Assembly: GCF_014650495.1 (NCBI RefSeq)
Contig: NZ_BMVB01000023.1
Span: forward strand, 1-64,000
Direction of reading: 5' to 3'
DNA length: 64,000 nt
Source: Streptomyces cinnamoneus
Lineage (GTDB): Bacteria > Actinomycetota > Actinomycetes > Streptomycetales > Streptomycetaceae
Shown: positions 29,052-36,812 of the stretch, piece by piece
Layout: every line of letters begins with the position of its first letter
Position numbering within the stretch: the stretch's first letter is position 1
The notes under the pieces: generated by a model
What the model saw: only the letters and a program-made list of their open reading frames with translations
What the model was told of the DNA's origin: nothing
The model's database searches: none
Made by a program: the position numbers and the translations under genes

Positions 29052-29822
29052 ATGTCCAAGGGCAAGCACCGTCGTCCGTCCAAGGCCGTCCGCATCGTCA
29101 CGCTCGCCGGCGTCACCGGCGTCGCCGTGGCCGCCCCGCTGATGGTCGCTACCTCCGCCAGCGCCGCCTCCGTCTCCACCTGGGACAAGGTCGCCCAGTG
29201 CGAGTCCAGTGGGAACTGGTCCATCAACACCGGCAACGGCTACTACGGCGGCCTGCAGTTCTCGAAGTCCTCCTGGGACGCGGCGGGCGGCTCCAAGTAC
29301 GCCTCGTACCCGCACCAGGCCACCAAGGCCCAGCAGATCGCCGTCGCCGAGAAGCTCCTCGCCATGCAGGGCCCCGGCGCCTGGGGCTGCGCGGGTGCGG
29401 GCGGTCTGACCGCCGGCGGCCCGAAGGCCAACGTCGACGTGTCCGGCTCCGGCTCCTCGAAGTCCACGACCTCGAAGAAGTCCACCAACGGCGGAGAGCG
29501 CGGCACGGTCTCCGGCAAGAGCCACGCCGACCGCGCCGAGCGCCCCGCGGCGCCGAAGCACGCGAAGCCCGCCCAGCAGGGCGAGGACGCCGAGAGCGCG
29601 GCCCCGGCCCGGAAGCAGGCCGCTCCGAAGCACGCCGCCCCCGCCCCGATGACCGTCAAGCAGGGCAACGGCGAGTACGAGGTCAAGCAGGGCGACACCC
29701 TCGGCTCGATCGCCGACGCCAAGAAGGTCGACGGCGGCTGGCAGAAGCTGTACGAGCGCAACAAGGACATCATCGACAACGCGGACCTGATCTTCCCCGG
29801 TCAGAAGCTGCACCTCAGCTGA
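29052..29822 (+). CDS. rpfA: Resuscitation-promoting factor RpfA
   Basis: A 256-residue secreted enzyme. Signal peptide 1-39 (ending TSASAA), RPF domain with catalytic Glu51 in WDKVAQCESSGNWSINTGNGYYGGLQF, an Ala/Lys/Pro-rich linker, and a C-terminal LysM (YEVKQGDTLGSIADAKKVDGGW ... LIFPGQKLHLS). It cleaves peptidoglycan and affects germination and dormancy. GAGG lies ten bases before the ATG and directly after the c-di-AMP riboswitch, which marks it as the riboswitch-controlled paralogue. A strong terminator follows. Confidence 0.94.
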   Translation: MSKGKHRRPSKAVRIVTLAGVTGVAVAAPLMVATSASAASVSTWDKVAQCESSGNWSINTGNGYYGGLQFSKSSWDAAGGSKYASYPHQATKAQQIAVAEKLLAMQGPGAWGCAGAGGLTAGGPKANVDVSGSGSSKSTTSKKSTNGGERGTVSGKSHADRAERPAAPKHAKPAQQGEDAESAAPARKQAAPKHAAPAPMTVKQGNGEYEVKQGDTLGSIADAKKVDGGWQKLYERNKDIIDNADLIFPGQKLHLS

Positions 29823-29857
29823 TCACCTGCTGAGCGTCTCCGCTCGTCCGCGGGACC

Positions 29858-29903
29858 GCCCCGCTCCGATGCGCCTTCCCCCCGAGCCGCATCGGAGCGG
29901 GGC
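29858..29903 (+). terminator. Terminator after rpfA
   Basis: A perfect 16-bp stem (arms 29858-29873 and 29888-29903) with a 14-base C-rich loop, 36 bases after the rpfA stop. It isolates eno. Confidence 0.88.
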
Positions 29904-30089
29904 TCCGGCGTTCGCCCGTGCAGGTCCGTTCCCCGCCGTTCCCCGTTGAGCGAACACACCGGCGATTCGTCCCGTGCTTTCAGCTTTTGTGCCAATTTTC
30001 GGTCCGCGGAACGGTCCAAGGGCGGGCGCAGCCTCCGCCGCCCGTTAGGCTCGTGCTGCAGAACTCCAGCACACACGAAGGAGACCCTC

Positions 30090-31370
30090 GTGCCGTCCAT
30101 CGACGTCGTCGTAGCTCGCGAGATCCTCGACTCGCGAGGCAACCCCACGGTCGAGGTCGAGGTCGGCCTCGACGACGGCTCCACGGGCCGTGCCGCCGTA
30201 CCGTCCGGTGCCTCCACCGGCGCTTTCGAGGCCATCGAGCTCCGCGACGGTGACCCGAACCGCTACCTGGGCAAGGGCGTCGAGAAGGCCGTTCTCGCCG
30301 TCATCGAGCAGATCGGCCCGGAGCTGGTCGGCTACGACGCCACCGAGCAGCGCCTGATCGACCAGGCCATGTTCGACCTGGACGCCACCGACAACAAGGG
30401 CTCGCTCGGCGCCAACGCCATCCTGGGCGTCTCCCTCGCCGTCGCGCACGCCGCCTCCGAGGCGTCCGACCTGCCGCTCTTCCGCTACCTGGGCGGCCCG
30501 AACGCGCACCTGCTGCCCGTTCCGATGATGAACATCCTGAACGGCGGCTCGCACGCCGACTCCAACGTGGACATCCAGGAGTTCATGATCGCGCCGATCG
30601 GCGCGGAGTCCTTCTCCGAGGCCCTGCGCTGGGGCACCGAGGTCTACCACACCCTCAAGAAGGTCCTGAAGGGCCGCGGCCTGTCCACCGGCCTCGGCGA
30701 CGAGGGCGGCTTCGCCCCCAACCTGGGCTCCAACCGCGAGGCCCTGGACCTCATCCTCGAAGCCATCAAGGAGGCCGGCTACACCCCCGGCCAGGACATC
30801 GCGCTCGCGCTCGACGTCGCCGCCTCCGAGTTCTACAAGGACGGCGTCTACACGTTCGAGGGCAAGGACCGCTCCGCCGCCGAGATGACGGAGTACTACG
30901 CCGAGCTCGTCGAGGCGTACCCGCTGGTCTCCATCGAGGACCCGCTGTTCGAGGACGACTGGGCCGGCTGGAACACCATCACCGAGAAGCTCGGCGACAA
31001 GGTGCAGCTCGTGGGTGACGACCTGTTCGTCACCAACCCCGAGCGCCTGGCCCGCGGCATCGAGGAGAACTCCGCCAACGCCCTGCTCGTCAAGGTCAAC
31101 CAGATCGGCTCGCTGACCGAGACCCTGGACGCCGTCGAGCTGGCCCAGCGCAACGGCTTCAAGTGCATGATGTCGCACCGCTCCGGCGAGACCGAGGACG
31201 TCACCATCGCCGACCTGGCCGTCGCCACCAACTGCGGTCAGATCAAGACCGGCGCCCCGGCCCGCTCCGAGCGCGTCGCCAAGTACAACCAGCTGCTGCG
31301 CATCGAGGAGATCCTCGACGACGCCGCGGTGTACGCCGGCCGCAGCGCCTTCCCGCGCTTCAAGGGCTGA
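30090..31370 (+). CDS. eno: Enolase
   Basis: A 426-residue glycolytic enzyme that dehydrates 2-phosphoglycerate to PEP. Motifs: REILDSRGNPTVEVEV, SGASTGAFEAIELRDGD, GGSHADSNVDIQEFM, the catalytic GDEGGFAPNL, the metal ligands in ALDVAASEF and SIEDPLFEDDW, GDDLFVTN, and the signature LVKVNQIGSLTETLDA with SHRSGETEDVTIADL. The GTG at 30090 lies seven bases after AAGGAG. A TAGGCT box at 30045-30050 is a candidate -10. It begins a same-strand run of eno, divIC-like, DUF501 and ppx genes. Confidence 0.97.
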   Translation: MPSIDVVVAREILDSRGNPTVEVEVGLDDGSTGRAAVPSGASTGAFEAIELRDGDPNRYLGKGVEKAVLAVIEQIGPELVGYDATEQRLIDQAMFDLDATDNKGSLGANAILGVSLAVAHAASEASDLPLFRYLGGPNAHLLPVPMMNILNGGSHADSNVDIQEFMIAPIGAESFSEALRWGTEVYHTLKKVLKGRGLSTGLGDEGGFAPNLGSNREALDLILEAIKEAGYTPGQDIALALDVAASEFYKDGVYTFEGKDRSAAEMTEYYAELVEAYPLVSIEDPLFEDDWAGWNTITEKLGDKVQLVGDDLFVTNPERLARGIEENSANALLVKVNQIGSLTETLDAVELAQRNGFKCMMSHRSGETEDVTIADLAVATNCGQIKTGAPARSERVAKYNQLLRIEEILDDAAVYAGRSAFPRFKG

Positions 31371-31474
31371 GCCTCAAGGGCTGACCTTCTCGCCAGTCGC
31401 CGTACGTCCCCGGCCGCGGTCCCGTACCGTGTCCGGGGACGTACGTTCGTAGCGGACTCTTCAGGGGAGGCGAC

Positions 31475-31945
31475 GTGGGCGCGGACCGGTTCTCCACCGC
31501 GACCAGGCTCAAGGCGCTGGGCACGGCGCTGGTGCAGGGGCCCGCGGCGGCCCGCGTCTACCGCGCCGGCCCCCCGCGGCGCAGCCGGCTCACCGGCCGT
31601 GCGGCGCTGCTCGCCCTCGTCGTCTGCTCCCTCGTCGTCGCCCTCGCCTACCCCATGCGCCAGTGGGTCACCCAGCGTTCGGACATCGCCGAGCAGCGGC
31701 ACCGCACCGAGCAGGCGCGCGAGCAGGTCCAGCGGCTGCGCGACGAGAAGGCCCGGCTTGAGGACCCCGCGTACGTGGAGCAGCAGGCGCGCGAGCACCT
31801 GCACTTCGTGCGCCCCGGCGAGACCGGCTACACCGTGGTGGACGGCAGCGGCACCGACCGGCCGCGCAGGGACGAGGGCGCCGCCGACCGCCCCTGGTAC
31901 AGCAACCTCTTCGACGGCGTGGACGGCTCCGACGGCCACCGCTGA
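31475..31945 (+). CDS. FtsB/DivIC-like septum formation initiator protein
   Basis: A 156-residue bitopic membrane protein: about 42 cytoplasmic residues rich in Arg, one helix (ALLALVVCSLVVALAYPM), then an extracytoplasmic coiled coil (EQRHRTEQAREQVQRLRDEKARLEDPAYVEQQAREHL) ending in FVRPGETGY, the standard DivIC/FtsB motif. It takes part in the FtsQ-FtsL-FtsB complex at the septum. The GTG is preceded by GGGGAGG. The position directly after eno is conserved in actinobacteria. Confidence 0.9.
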   Translation: MGADRFSTATRLKALGTALVQGPAAARVYRAGPPRRSRLTGRAALLALVVCSLVVALAYPMRQWVTQRSDIAEQRHRTEQAREQVQRLRDEKARLEDPAYVEQQAREHLHFVRPGETGYTVVDGSGTDRPRRDEGAADRPWYSNLFDGVDGSDGHR

Positions 31946-31989
31946 CCCTGCACATTCTTTGACAAGACCGAGCGAGCACGAGCGAGCAC

Positions 31990-32529
31990 ATGGACACCCC
32001 TCCTCCGAAGACCGAGCCCACCGAGCCGACCGACGCCGACATCGCCGCGTTCAAGGAGCAGCTGGGGCGCCCGCCGCGCGGGCTGCGCGCCATCGCGCAC
32101 CGCTGCCCCTGCGGTCAGCCCGACGTCGTCGAGACGGCGCCCCGGCTGCCGGACGGCACGCCGTTCCCGACGACGTACTACCTGACCTGCCCGCGTGCCG
32201 CCTCCGCGATCGGCACCCTTGAGGGCTCGGGCCTGATGAAGGAGATGCAGGACCGGCTGGCGACCGACCCGGAGCTGGCCGCCGCCTACCGGGCCGCGCA
32301 CGAGGACTACCTCGCGCGCCGCGACGCGATCGAGGTGCTGGAGGGCTTCCCGAGCGCCGGCGGCATGCCGGACCGGGTCAAGTGCCTGCACGTGCTGGTC
32401 GGGCACTCGCTGGTGGCCGGCCCCGGCGTGAACCCCTTCGGTGACGAGGCGCTGGCGCTGCTGCCGGAGTGGTGGGCCAAGGGCCCGTGCGTGAGCCCCT
32501 GCGGCGAGCCGGGCGAGGGGTGCGCATGA
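31990..32529 (+). CDS. DUF501 family protein
   Basis: A 179-residue cytoplasmic protein with the DUF501 pattern: QLGRPPRGLRAIAHRCPCGQPDVVETAPRL, FPTTYYLTCPRAASAIGTLE, and VKCLHVLVGHSLVAGPGVNPFGDEAL, plus a Cys-containing tail. Biochemical role is unknown. Its TGA overlaps the ATG of the phosphatase gene (ATGA), and the eno-divIC-DUF501-ppx order is conserved, so it probably works in the same operon. Confidence 0.88.
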   Translation: MDTPPPKTEPTEPTDADIAAFKEQLGRPPRGLRAIAHRCPCGQPDVVETAPRLPDGTPFPTTYYLTCPRAASAIGTLEGSGLMKEMQDRLATDPELAAAYRAAHEDYLARRDAIEVLEGFPSAGGMPDRVKCLHVLVGHSLVAGPGVNPFGDEALALLPEWWAKGPCVSPCGEPGEGCA

Positions 32530-33467
32530 CGCGCGTCGCCGCCATCGACTGCGGAACGAACTCCATCCGGCTCCTCGTCGCGGACGCCGACCCCGCCACG
32601 GGCGAACTCACGGAGCTCGACCGCCGGATGACGATCGTCCGGCTCGGCCAGGGCGTGGACCGCACCGGCCGCCTGGCACCGGAGGCGCTGGAGCGCACCT
32701 TCGCCGCGTGCCGGGAGTACGCCGGGGTCGTCAAGGAGCTCGGCGCGGAGCGCCTCCGCTTCGTGGCCACCTCCGCCTCGCGGGACGCCGAGAACCGCGA
32801 GGACTTCGTGCGCGGCGTCGTGGAGATCCTGGGCGTGGAGCCCGAGGTGATCAGCGGTGACCAGGAGGCGGAGTTCTCCTTCACCGGCGCCACCAGGGAG
32901 CTGGCCGGCCGGGACGACCTGGCCAAGCCCTTCCTCGTGGTGGACATCGGCGGCGGCTCGACGGAGTTCGTCGTCGGCGAGGAGCACGTGCGGGCCGCGC
33001 GCAGCGTGGACGTGGGCTGCGTGCGCATGACGGAACGTCACCTGGTGGTGGACGGCGCGGTCACCGACCCGCCGGACCCCGGCCGGATCGCGGCGATACG
33101 GGCCGACGTCGAGGCCGCCCTGGACCTCGCCGCGCAGGCCGTGCCGCTGGCCGAGGCCCGCACCCTGGTCGGCCTGGCCGGTTCGGTCACGACCGTCGCG
33201 GCGATCGCGCTGGGCCTGCCCGAGTACGACTCGGCCGCCATCCACCACGCGCGCATCCCGCTGGAGCGCGTCCGGGAGATCACCGACGAGCTGATCGCCT
33301 CCACCCACGCCGAGCGCGCCGCGATCCCCGTGATGCACCCGGGCCGCGTCGACGTCATCGCCGCCGGGGCGCTCGTCCTGCTGGCCGTGATGGAGCGGAC
33401 GGGGGCCCGCGAGGTCGTCGTCAGCGAGCACGACATCCTCGACGGGATCGCCTGGAGCATCGCCTGA
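32526..33467 (+). CDS. Ppx/GppA exopolyphosphatase family protein
   Basis: A 313-residue ASKHA-fold phosphatase. It shows phosphate-1 motif AAIDCGTNSIRLLVAD, SASRDAENREDF, the catalytic-site Glu in GVEPEVISGDQEAEFSF, phosphate-2 loop VVDIGGGSTEFVVG and the adenosine-type motif GLAGSVTTVAAI. Members degrade polyphosphate or pppGpp. This is the short actinobacterial form without a C-terminal HD domain. The ATG at 32526 overlaps the DUF501 stop. Confidence 0.92.
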   Translation: MTRVAAIDCGTNSIRLLVADADPATGELTELDRRMTIVRLGQGVDRTGRLAPEALERTFAACREYAGVVKELGAERLRFVATSASRDAENREDFVRGVVEILGVEPEVISGDQEAEFSFTGATRELAGRDDLAKPFLVVDIGGGSTEFVVGEEHVRAARSVDVGCVRMTERHLVVDGAVTDPPDPGRIAAIRADVEAALDLAAQAVPLAEARTLVGLAGSVTTVAAIALGLPEYDSAAIHHARIPLERVREITDELIASTHAERAAIPVMHPGRVDVIAAGALVLLAVMERTGAREVVVSEHDILDGIAWSIA

Positions 33468-33556
33468 TCCAGGTCCGCCCGGCCACCGCGCCGCACGCCT
33501 GGAAGGGGCCGTTCCGGGGCCGGAAAGGGCCCTTCGGACCCCGCCGCCGAGGAATG

Positions 33557-33574
33557 TTCGTGAAATCCTTCACA
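33557..33574. promoter_or_regulatory. Distal Rex-like inverted repeat
   Basis: GTGAA - ATCC - TTCAC, flanked by TC and AT, matches 12 of 14 fixed positions of the Rex operator TTGTGAA-N4-TTCACAA. It lies 92 bases after ppx and over 300 before ndh, with a hairpin between, so its role is doubtful. Confidence 0.4.
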
Positions 33575-33590
33575 TGAAAAGGCGGTCCCA

Positions 33591-33630
33591 GGACCCCGGA
33601 AAGAGGGCTTCAGGCCCCCTTCCGGGGCCC
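33591..33630 (+). terminator. Terminator after the eno-ppx run
   Basis: An outer stem CCCCGGAA/TTCCGGGG (33594-33601 and 33620-33627) with an inner GGG/CCC pair forms a hairpin about 125 bases after the ppx stop. The 210 bases that follow, up to the ndh promoter, hold no gene I can support. Confidence 0.6.
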
Positions 33631-33841
33631 ATACGGCCTTCGCGACCGGAAACCGTCCAGTATCTGGCGTGTTAAAGAAACGCTTATGCCGATCGCCGGA
33701 GGCGGGTGGTCCAGTCGCCGCGCACACCTCAAGGCCAGTTCAGCGGGGGTGATCAACGCCCGGGCGGCCCGCTTGGTTCCATTGCGGCGCTATGGCATGG
33801 GTCACGGGGGCGGCGGAGTGTAGCAGACAGGTCCCCGCCCC

Positions 33842-33892
33842 TTGTGAAGGGGCTCACGAGCACCCCTCCGGTGCGTGCTGGATACTCGAAAC
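33842..33892 (+). promoter_or_regulatory. ndh: ndh promoter with Rex-like operator
   Basis: TTGTGAA - GGGG - CTCACGA (33842-33859) matches 12 of 14 fixed positions of the Rex operator. A -10-like GATACT (33881-33886) lies six bases before the ndh ATG, and there is no ribosome site, so the mRNA is likely leaderless and the operator covers the -35 region. I recall ndh being listed among Rex targets in S. coelicolor, which links NADH/NAD+ ratio to respiration. Confidence 0.7.
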
Positions 33893-35284
33893 ATGAGCAC
33901 CACGGAGCGTCCACGGATCCTCGTAGTAGGCGGTGGGTACGTCGGCCTGTACGCGGCACGCCGCATCCTCAAGAAGATGCGGTTCGGCGAGGCGACCGTC
34001 ACGGTCGTCGACCCGCGCTCGTACATGACGTACCAGCCCTTCCTTCCTGAAGCAGCCGCCGGCAGCATTTCCCCTCGCCACGTCGTGGTGCCCCTGCGAC
34101 GCGTGCTTCCGAAGGCGGAGGTGCTCACCGGCCGAGTCACCACGATCGACCAGGACCGCAAGGTGGCCACGATCGCGCCGCTCGTCGGCGAGGCGTACGA
34201 GCTGCCCTTCGACTACCTGGTCATCGCGCTCGGCGCCGTCTCCCGCACCTTCCCGATCCCCGGCCTTGCCGAGAACGGCATCGGCATGAAGGGCATCGAG
34301 GAGTCCATCGGCCTGCGCAACCACGTTCTTGAGCAGCTCGACAAGGCCGATTCGACCAAGGACGAGGAGATCCGCCGCAAGGCGCTCACCTTCGTCTTCA
34401 TCGGCGGTGGCTTCGCGGGCGCGGAGACCATCGGCGAGGTCGAGGACATGGCGCGCGACGCCGCCAAGTACTACCCGAACGTGAAGCGCGAGGACATGCG
34501 CTTCATCCTCGTCGACGCCGCCGACAAGATCCTGCCGGAGGTCGGCCCCAAGCTCGGCCAGTACGGCAAGGAGCACCTGGAGGGCCGCGGGGTCGAGATC
34601 TACCTCTCGACGTCCATGGACTCCTGCGTCGACGGCCACGTCGTGCTGAAGAACGGCCTTGAGGTCGACTCCAACACCATCGTGTGGACCGCGGGCGTCA
34701 AGCCCAACCCGGCGCTGGCCCGCTACGGCCTGCCGCTGGGCCCGCGCGGCCACGTCGACACCTCCGAGACCCTGCAGGTCCAGGGCACCGACTACATCTG
34801 GGCCGCGGGCGACAACGCCCAGGTCCCGGACGTCGCCTCCCGCAAGGCCGGCAACGAGAACGCCTGGTGCCCGCCGAACGCCCAGCACGCGCTGCGCCAG
34901 GCCAAGGTCCTCGGCGACAACGTGGTCTCCGGGATGCGCGGCTTCCCGCAGAAGACCTACGAGCACTCCAACAAGGGTGCGGTGGCGGGCCTCGGCCTCC
35001 ACAAGGGCGTGGCGATGATCGTCATGGGCAAGATGAAGATCAAGCTCAAGGGCCGTCTCGCCTGGTACATGCACCGCGGCTACCACGGTATGGCCATGCC
35101 GACCTGGAACCGGAAGATCCGCGTCTTCGCGGACTGGACCCTCGGTATGTTCCTCAAGCGCGAGGTCGTCTCCCTGCGTGCCATGGAGAACCCGCGCGAG
35201 GAGTTCTACGAGGCCGCCAAGCCGGCTCCCCGGCCCGCCGCCGCGTCCAACGCGGACACGGCGCAGAAGGCCAAGACCTCGTAA
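33893..35284 (+). CDS. ndh: Type II NADH dehydrogenase
   Basis: A 463-residue FAD-dependent, non-proton-pumping NADH:quinone oxidoreductase. N-terminal FAD motif ILVVGGGYVGLYAARRI, active-site loop SYMTYQPFLPEAAAGS, NAD-binding FVFIGGGFAGAETIGEVEDM, the motif WTAGVKPNPALARYGLPL and second FAD motif WAAGDNAQVPD. The C-terminal part with Trp/Arg-rich helices (LAWYMHRGYHGMAMPTWN) binds the membrane. It feeds electrons into the quinone pool. The start at 33893 is set by the leaderless promoter. Confidence 0.95.
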   Translation: MSTTERPRILVVGGGYVGLYAARRILKKMRFGEATVTVVDPRSYMTYQPFLPEAAAGSISPRHVVVPLRRVLPKAEVLTGRVTTIDQDRKVATIAPLVGEAYELPFDYLVIALGAVSRTFPIPGLAENGIGMKGIEESIGLRNHVLEQLDKADSTKDEEIRRKALTFVFIGGGFAGAETIGEVEDMARDAAKYYPNVKREDMRFILVDAADKILPEVGPKLGQYGKEHLEGRGVEIYLSTSMDSCVDGHVVLKNGLEVDSNTIVWTAGVKPNPALARYGLPLGPRGHVDTSETLQVQGTDYIWAAGDNAQVPDVASRKAGNENAWCPPNAQHALRQAKVLGDNVVSGMRGFPQKTYEHSNKGAVAGLGLHKGVAMIVMGKMKIKLKGRLAWYMHRGYHGMAMPTWNRKIRVFADWTLGMFLKREVVSLRAMENPREEFYEAAKPAPRPAAASNADTAQKAKTS

Positions 35285-35440
35285 CCCCGTACAACCCGTA
35301 GGGCGTCCACCAATCCGTGGGGTGGGCGCCCTTCGCGTTGCCCGATTCGCCTACCCTGGCCGGGGTAGGACAGCACGGCCTGTTGGTGTTCAGGTGCCGG
35401 GGAGAAGGCTCCCTGACACTTCATCATGGAGGTGTGCGAC

Positions 35441-36748
35441 ATGGGCGACGCCGCTCGACGGCTCTCCGCACTCGCGGAACAGGCTCTGGGAGCCCCGCTC
35501 CCCGTCCGGATCCGCGCCTGGGACCGCAGCGAGTGCGGACCGCCCGGCACCCCCCTCCTCGTCGTCCGGCGCCGCCGGGCCCTGCGCCGCCTGCTGTGGA
35601 AGCCCGGGGAGCTCGGCCTGGCCCGCGCCTGGGTCGCCGGCGACCTCGACGTCGAAGGGGACCTCTACGAGGCCCTGGAGCTGCTCGCCGGACACCTGTG
35701 GGAGCGCGGCGAGGACACCGGCCGTACCACCGGCCCCACGGTCCTCCTGGCCGCCCTGCGCGACCCCGCCCTGCGCGCCACCGGCGCCGGCCTGCTCCGG
35801 CTCGCCCGCCCCTGGCCGCCGCCCGCACCCCCGCGCGAGGAAGCCCGCCCCGCCGGCGGCCCCCTGCACACCGTGCGCCGCGACAAGCAGGCCATCAGCC
35901 ACCACTACGACGTCGGCAACGCCTTCTACGAGCGCGTCCTGGGCCCCTCGATGGTCTACTCCTGCGCGTACTGGGCCCCCGACTCCACCCTGGAACGGGC
36001 CCAGGAGGCCAAGCTCGACGTCGTGTGCCGCAAGCTGGCCCTCACCCCCGGCCGGCGGCTGCTGGACGTCGGCTGCGGCTGGGGCTCGATGGCCCTGCAC
36101 GCCGCACGCGCGTACGGGGTGAGCGTCGTCGGCGTCACCCTCTCCGAGGAACAGGCCGTCTACGCCCGCAAGCGCGTCGCCGAGGCGGGCCTGACGGACC
36201 GTGTGGAGATCCGCGTCCAGGACTACCGCGAGGTCCACGACGGGCCCTTCGACGCCATCTCCTCCATAGGCATGGCCGAGCACGTGGGCTCCGCCCGCTA
36301 CGCCGAGTACGCCCGCGAGCTGCACACCCTGCTCCGGCCCGGCGGCCGGCTGCTCAACCACCAGATCGCCCGCCGCCCGCTCAAGGACGAGGCGCACTAC
36401 CGCGTGGACCCGTTCATCGACCGCTACGTCTTCCCCGACGGCGAGCTGGCCCCCGTCGGCCGGACCGTGGCCCAGCTGGAGGAGGCCGGGTTCGAGGTCC
36501 GCGACGTGGAGTCGCTGCGCGAGCACTACGCCCTGACCCTGCGCCGCTGGGTGGCTAACCTGGAGGCGCACTGGGACGAGGCCGTGCGCCTCACCTCCCC
36601 GGGCCGCGCCCGCGTGTGGCGGCTCTACATGGCCGCCTGCGCCCTGTCCTTCGAGCGCAACCGCATAGGGGTCAACCAGGTGCTGGCCGTGCGCACGCCC
36701 GTCTCCGGCGCGTCGGGCCTGCCGCTGCGCACCCGCGACTGGCGCTGA
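35441..36748 (+). CDS. cfa: Cyclopropane-fatty-acyl-phospholipid synthase
   Basis: A 435-residue SAM-dependent enzyme that adds a methylene bridge to unsaturated acyl chains in membrane lipids. The N-terminal 140 residues form a lipid-binding domain; the SAM domain begins near ISHHYDVGNAFYERVLGPSMVYSCAYW and has LLDVGCGWGSMALHAA, VTLSEEQ, SSIGMAEHVG and, near the end, ERNRIGVNQVLAVR. The ATG at 35441 is chosen because GGAGGTG lies seven bases upstream; that site spans the codons of an alternative ATG at 35426. It follows ndh by 156 bases. Confidence 0.93.
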   Translation: MGDAARRLSALAEQALGAPLPVRIRAWDRSECGPPGTPLLVVRRRRALRRLLWKPGELGLARAWVAGDLDVEGDLYEALELLAGHLWERGEDTGRTTGPTVLLAALRDPALRATGAGLLRLARPWPPPAPPREEARPAGGPLHTVRRDKQAISHHYDVGNAFYERVLGPSMVYSCAYWAPDSTLERAQEAKLDVVCRKLALTPGRRLLDVGCGWGSMALHAARAYGVSVVGVTLSEEQAVYARKRVAEAGLTDRVEIRVQDYREVHDGPFDAISSIGMAEHVGSARYAEYARELHTLLRPGGRLLNHQIARRPLKDEAHYRVDPFIDRYVFPDGELAPVGRTVAQLEEAGFEVRDVESLREHYALTLRRWVANLEAHWDEAVRLTSPGRARVWRLYMAACALSFERNRIGVNQVLAVRTPVSGASGLPLRTRDWR

Positions 36749-36755
36749 GGAAACA

Positions 36756-36791
36756 CGAAGGGGCCCGGTCCGTACGGACCGGGCCCCTTCG
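36756..36791. terminator. Bidirectional terminator, perfect 36-base palindrome
   Basis: A fully self-complementary 36-base sequence (16 paired bases around GTAC) lies seven bases after cfa and 22 before the stop of the convergent ABC permease. It can end transcription in both directions. Confidence 0.88.
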
Positions 36792-36812
36792 CTTGCCGTC
36801 TCTCCTTCGTTG

